Assembly (NCBI RefSeq): GCF_015602705.1
Contig: NZ_CP059081.1
Location: forward strand, 1,993,702 to 2,057,701
Direction of reading: 5' to 3'
DNA: 64,000 nucleotides
DNA from: Acinetobacter lwoffii
GTDB lineage: Bacteria; Pseudomonadota; Gammaproteobacteria; Pseudomonadales; Moraxellaceae
Positions 63,534 through 64,000 of this stretch are shown in pieces (the stretch's first letter is position 1; each line of letters opens with the position of its first letter). Made by a program: the position numbers and the translations under genes. The notes beneath the pieces were generated by a model that ran no database searches, was not told the origin of the DNA, and saw only the letters and a program-made list of their open reading frames with translations.

Positions 63534-64000
63534 ATGACCATTCAGGAATTAAGAAGATACCTTCGTAAAACACGTCGTCATCTCTCTAAATTTGAGCAAA
63601 GGCAGTCCGCACAAAAAGTTCTAAACCGCCTGATCCGCAGTCCAGAATTTATTCACGCCCAACATATTGGCCTGTATTTGCATGCTTTTGGGGAGATTCA
63701 GACCCAGGCGATTATTGAACGCTGCTTTAAACTGGGCAAACAGGTGTATCTCCCAGCGATTTGCGACATGAATCAACAGCTGGTCTGGATCCGGATCACC
63801 CAGCATCAATATCATAACAAGCGCTTTGCCCATCATCGGCTGGGTATGCGAGAGCCCATGAGCACCCGTGGTGTGCATGTTTCCAACCTGGATTTATTAC
63901 TCATGCCGCTATTGGCCTGTGATACTTCAGGCACACGGATTGGGATGGGCGGCGGTTTTTATGATCGTACCTTGGCTTCTGCGCCTGGGCGTCCGTTCCG
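63534..64000 (+). CDS. ygfA: 5-formyltetrahydrofolate cyclo-ligase, 3' end outside window
   Basis: An ATP-dependent enzyme that turns 5-formyl-THF into 5,10-methenyl-THF. The open frame runs to the window end. The N-terminus QELRRYLRKTRRHLSKFE is the family start; GLYLHAFGEIQTQAIIERCF follows, then LDLLLMPLLACDTSGTRIGMGGGFYDR, whose last part is the cofactor-binding GGGFYDR signature. Length visible is 155 residues, so about 40 C-terminal residues are lost. In E. coli ygfA is cotranscribed with 6S RNA; here it is displaced. Confidence 0.93.
   Translation, partial: MTIQELRRYLRKTRRHLSKFEQRQSAQKVLNRLIRSPEFIHAQHIGLYLHAFGEIQTQAIIERCFKLGKQVYLPAICDMNQQLVWIRITQHQYHNKRFAHHRLGMREPMSTRGVHVSNLDLLLMPLLACDTSGTRIGMGGGFYDRTLASAPGRPF

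Overview
The window looks like a chromosomal segment of an Acinetobacter species (Moraxellaceae, Gammaproteobacteria). It is AT-rich by eye. It carries an RNase HI-DnaQ fusion gene, a SutA-type acidic protein, a FimL-like protein, the zapA-6S RNA pair and a typical gammaproteobacterial tRNA-Glu(UUC). Nearly all of it is chromosomal housekeeping. I found no insertion sequence, prophage, integrase or CRISPR array. Assignments rest on recognising protein motifs by eye; no database search was run.

Bases 1-20,970: end of trpC; an Smr-domain protein; folE; a Lys/Ser-rich basic protein; a DUF4385 protein; a globin-coupled (DosC-like) diguanylate cyclase; a DUF4105/Lnb-type envelope protein; a DUF3015 protein; hemE with a DUF817 membrane protein; an L,D-transpeptidase; a pirin; a methyltransferase; tRNA-Ser(UGA); fadH; argG; a membrane-bound diguanylate cyclase; and the overlapping pair pyrC-rnt.

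Bases 20,970-28,130 are the accessory-looking part. Five copies of the same tRNA-Glu(UUC) gene lie at three sites. Between them are a TonB-dependent receptor behind two Fur-box-like sequences, a 52-residue membrane peptide, an amino-acid permease, and a duplicated alpha/beta hydrolase with one decayed copy. The repeats could drive gain or loss of these segments. Just downstream is a haem-oxygenase-like (diiron type) protein of unknown substrate.

Bases 28,370-47,000: an Old Yellow Enzyme homologue; a probable envelope-recycling operon made of an MltD-type lytic transglycosylase lipoprotein with eight C-terminal LysM repeats followed by the oligopeptide/muropeptide importer genes yejA-yejB-yejE, with no ATPase gene nearby; the rnhA-dnaQ fusion; fimL-nudC; and the rsmI / lpoA-yraN / dolP envelope neighbourhood, in which LpoA is reduced to its C-terminal domain.

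Bases 46,730-64,000 keep the E. coli-like order ygfA-ssrS-zapA-(zapB-like)-ygfB-pepP-ubiH-ubiI, but with two insertions. A small one between pepP and ubiH holds a DUF378 protein and a GNAT gene broken by an in-frame stop. An approximately 9 kb one between 6S RNA and ygfA holds a Pmp3-like peptide, a PQQ sugar-dehydrogenase-like lipoprotein, a GntR regulator with a full-length urea-carboxylase-type enzyme but no allophanate hydrolase, a periplasmic protein of unknown function and a VOC/PhnB-like protein. The window ends inside ygfA.
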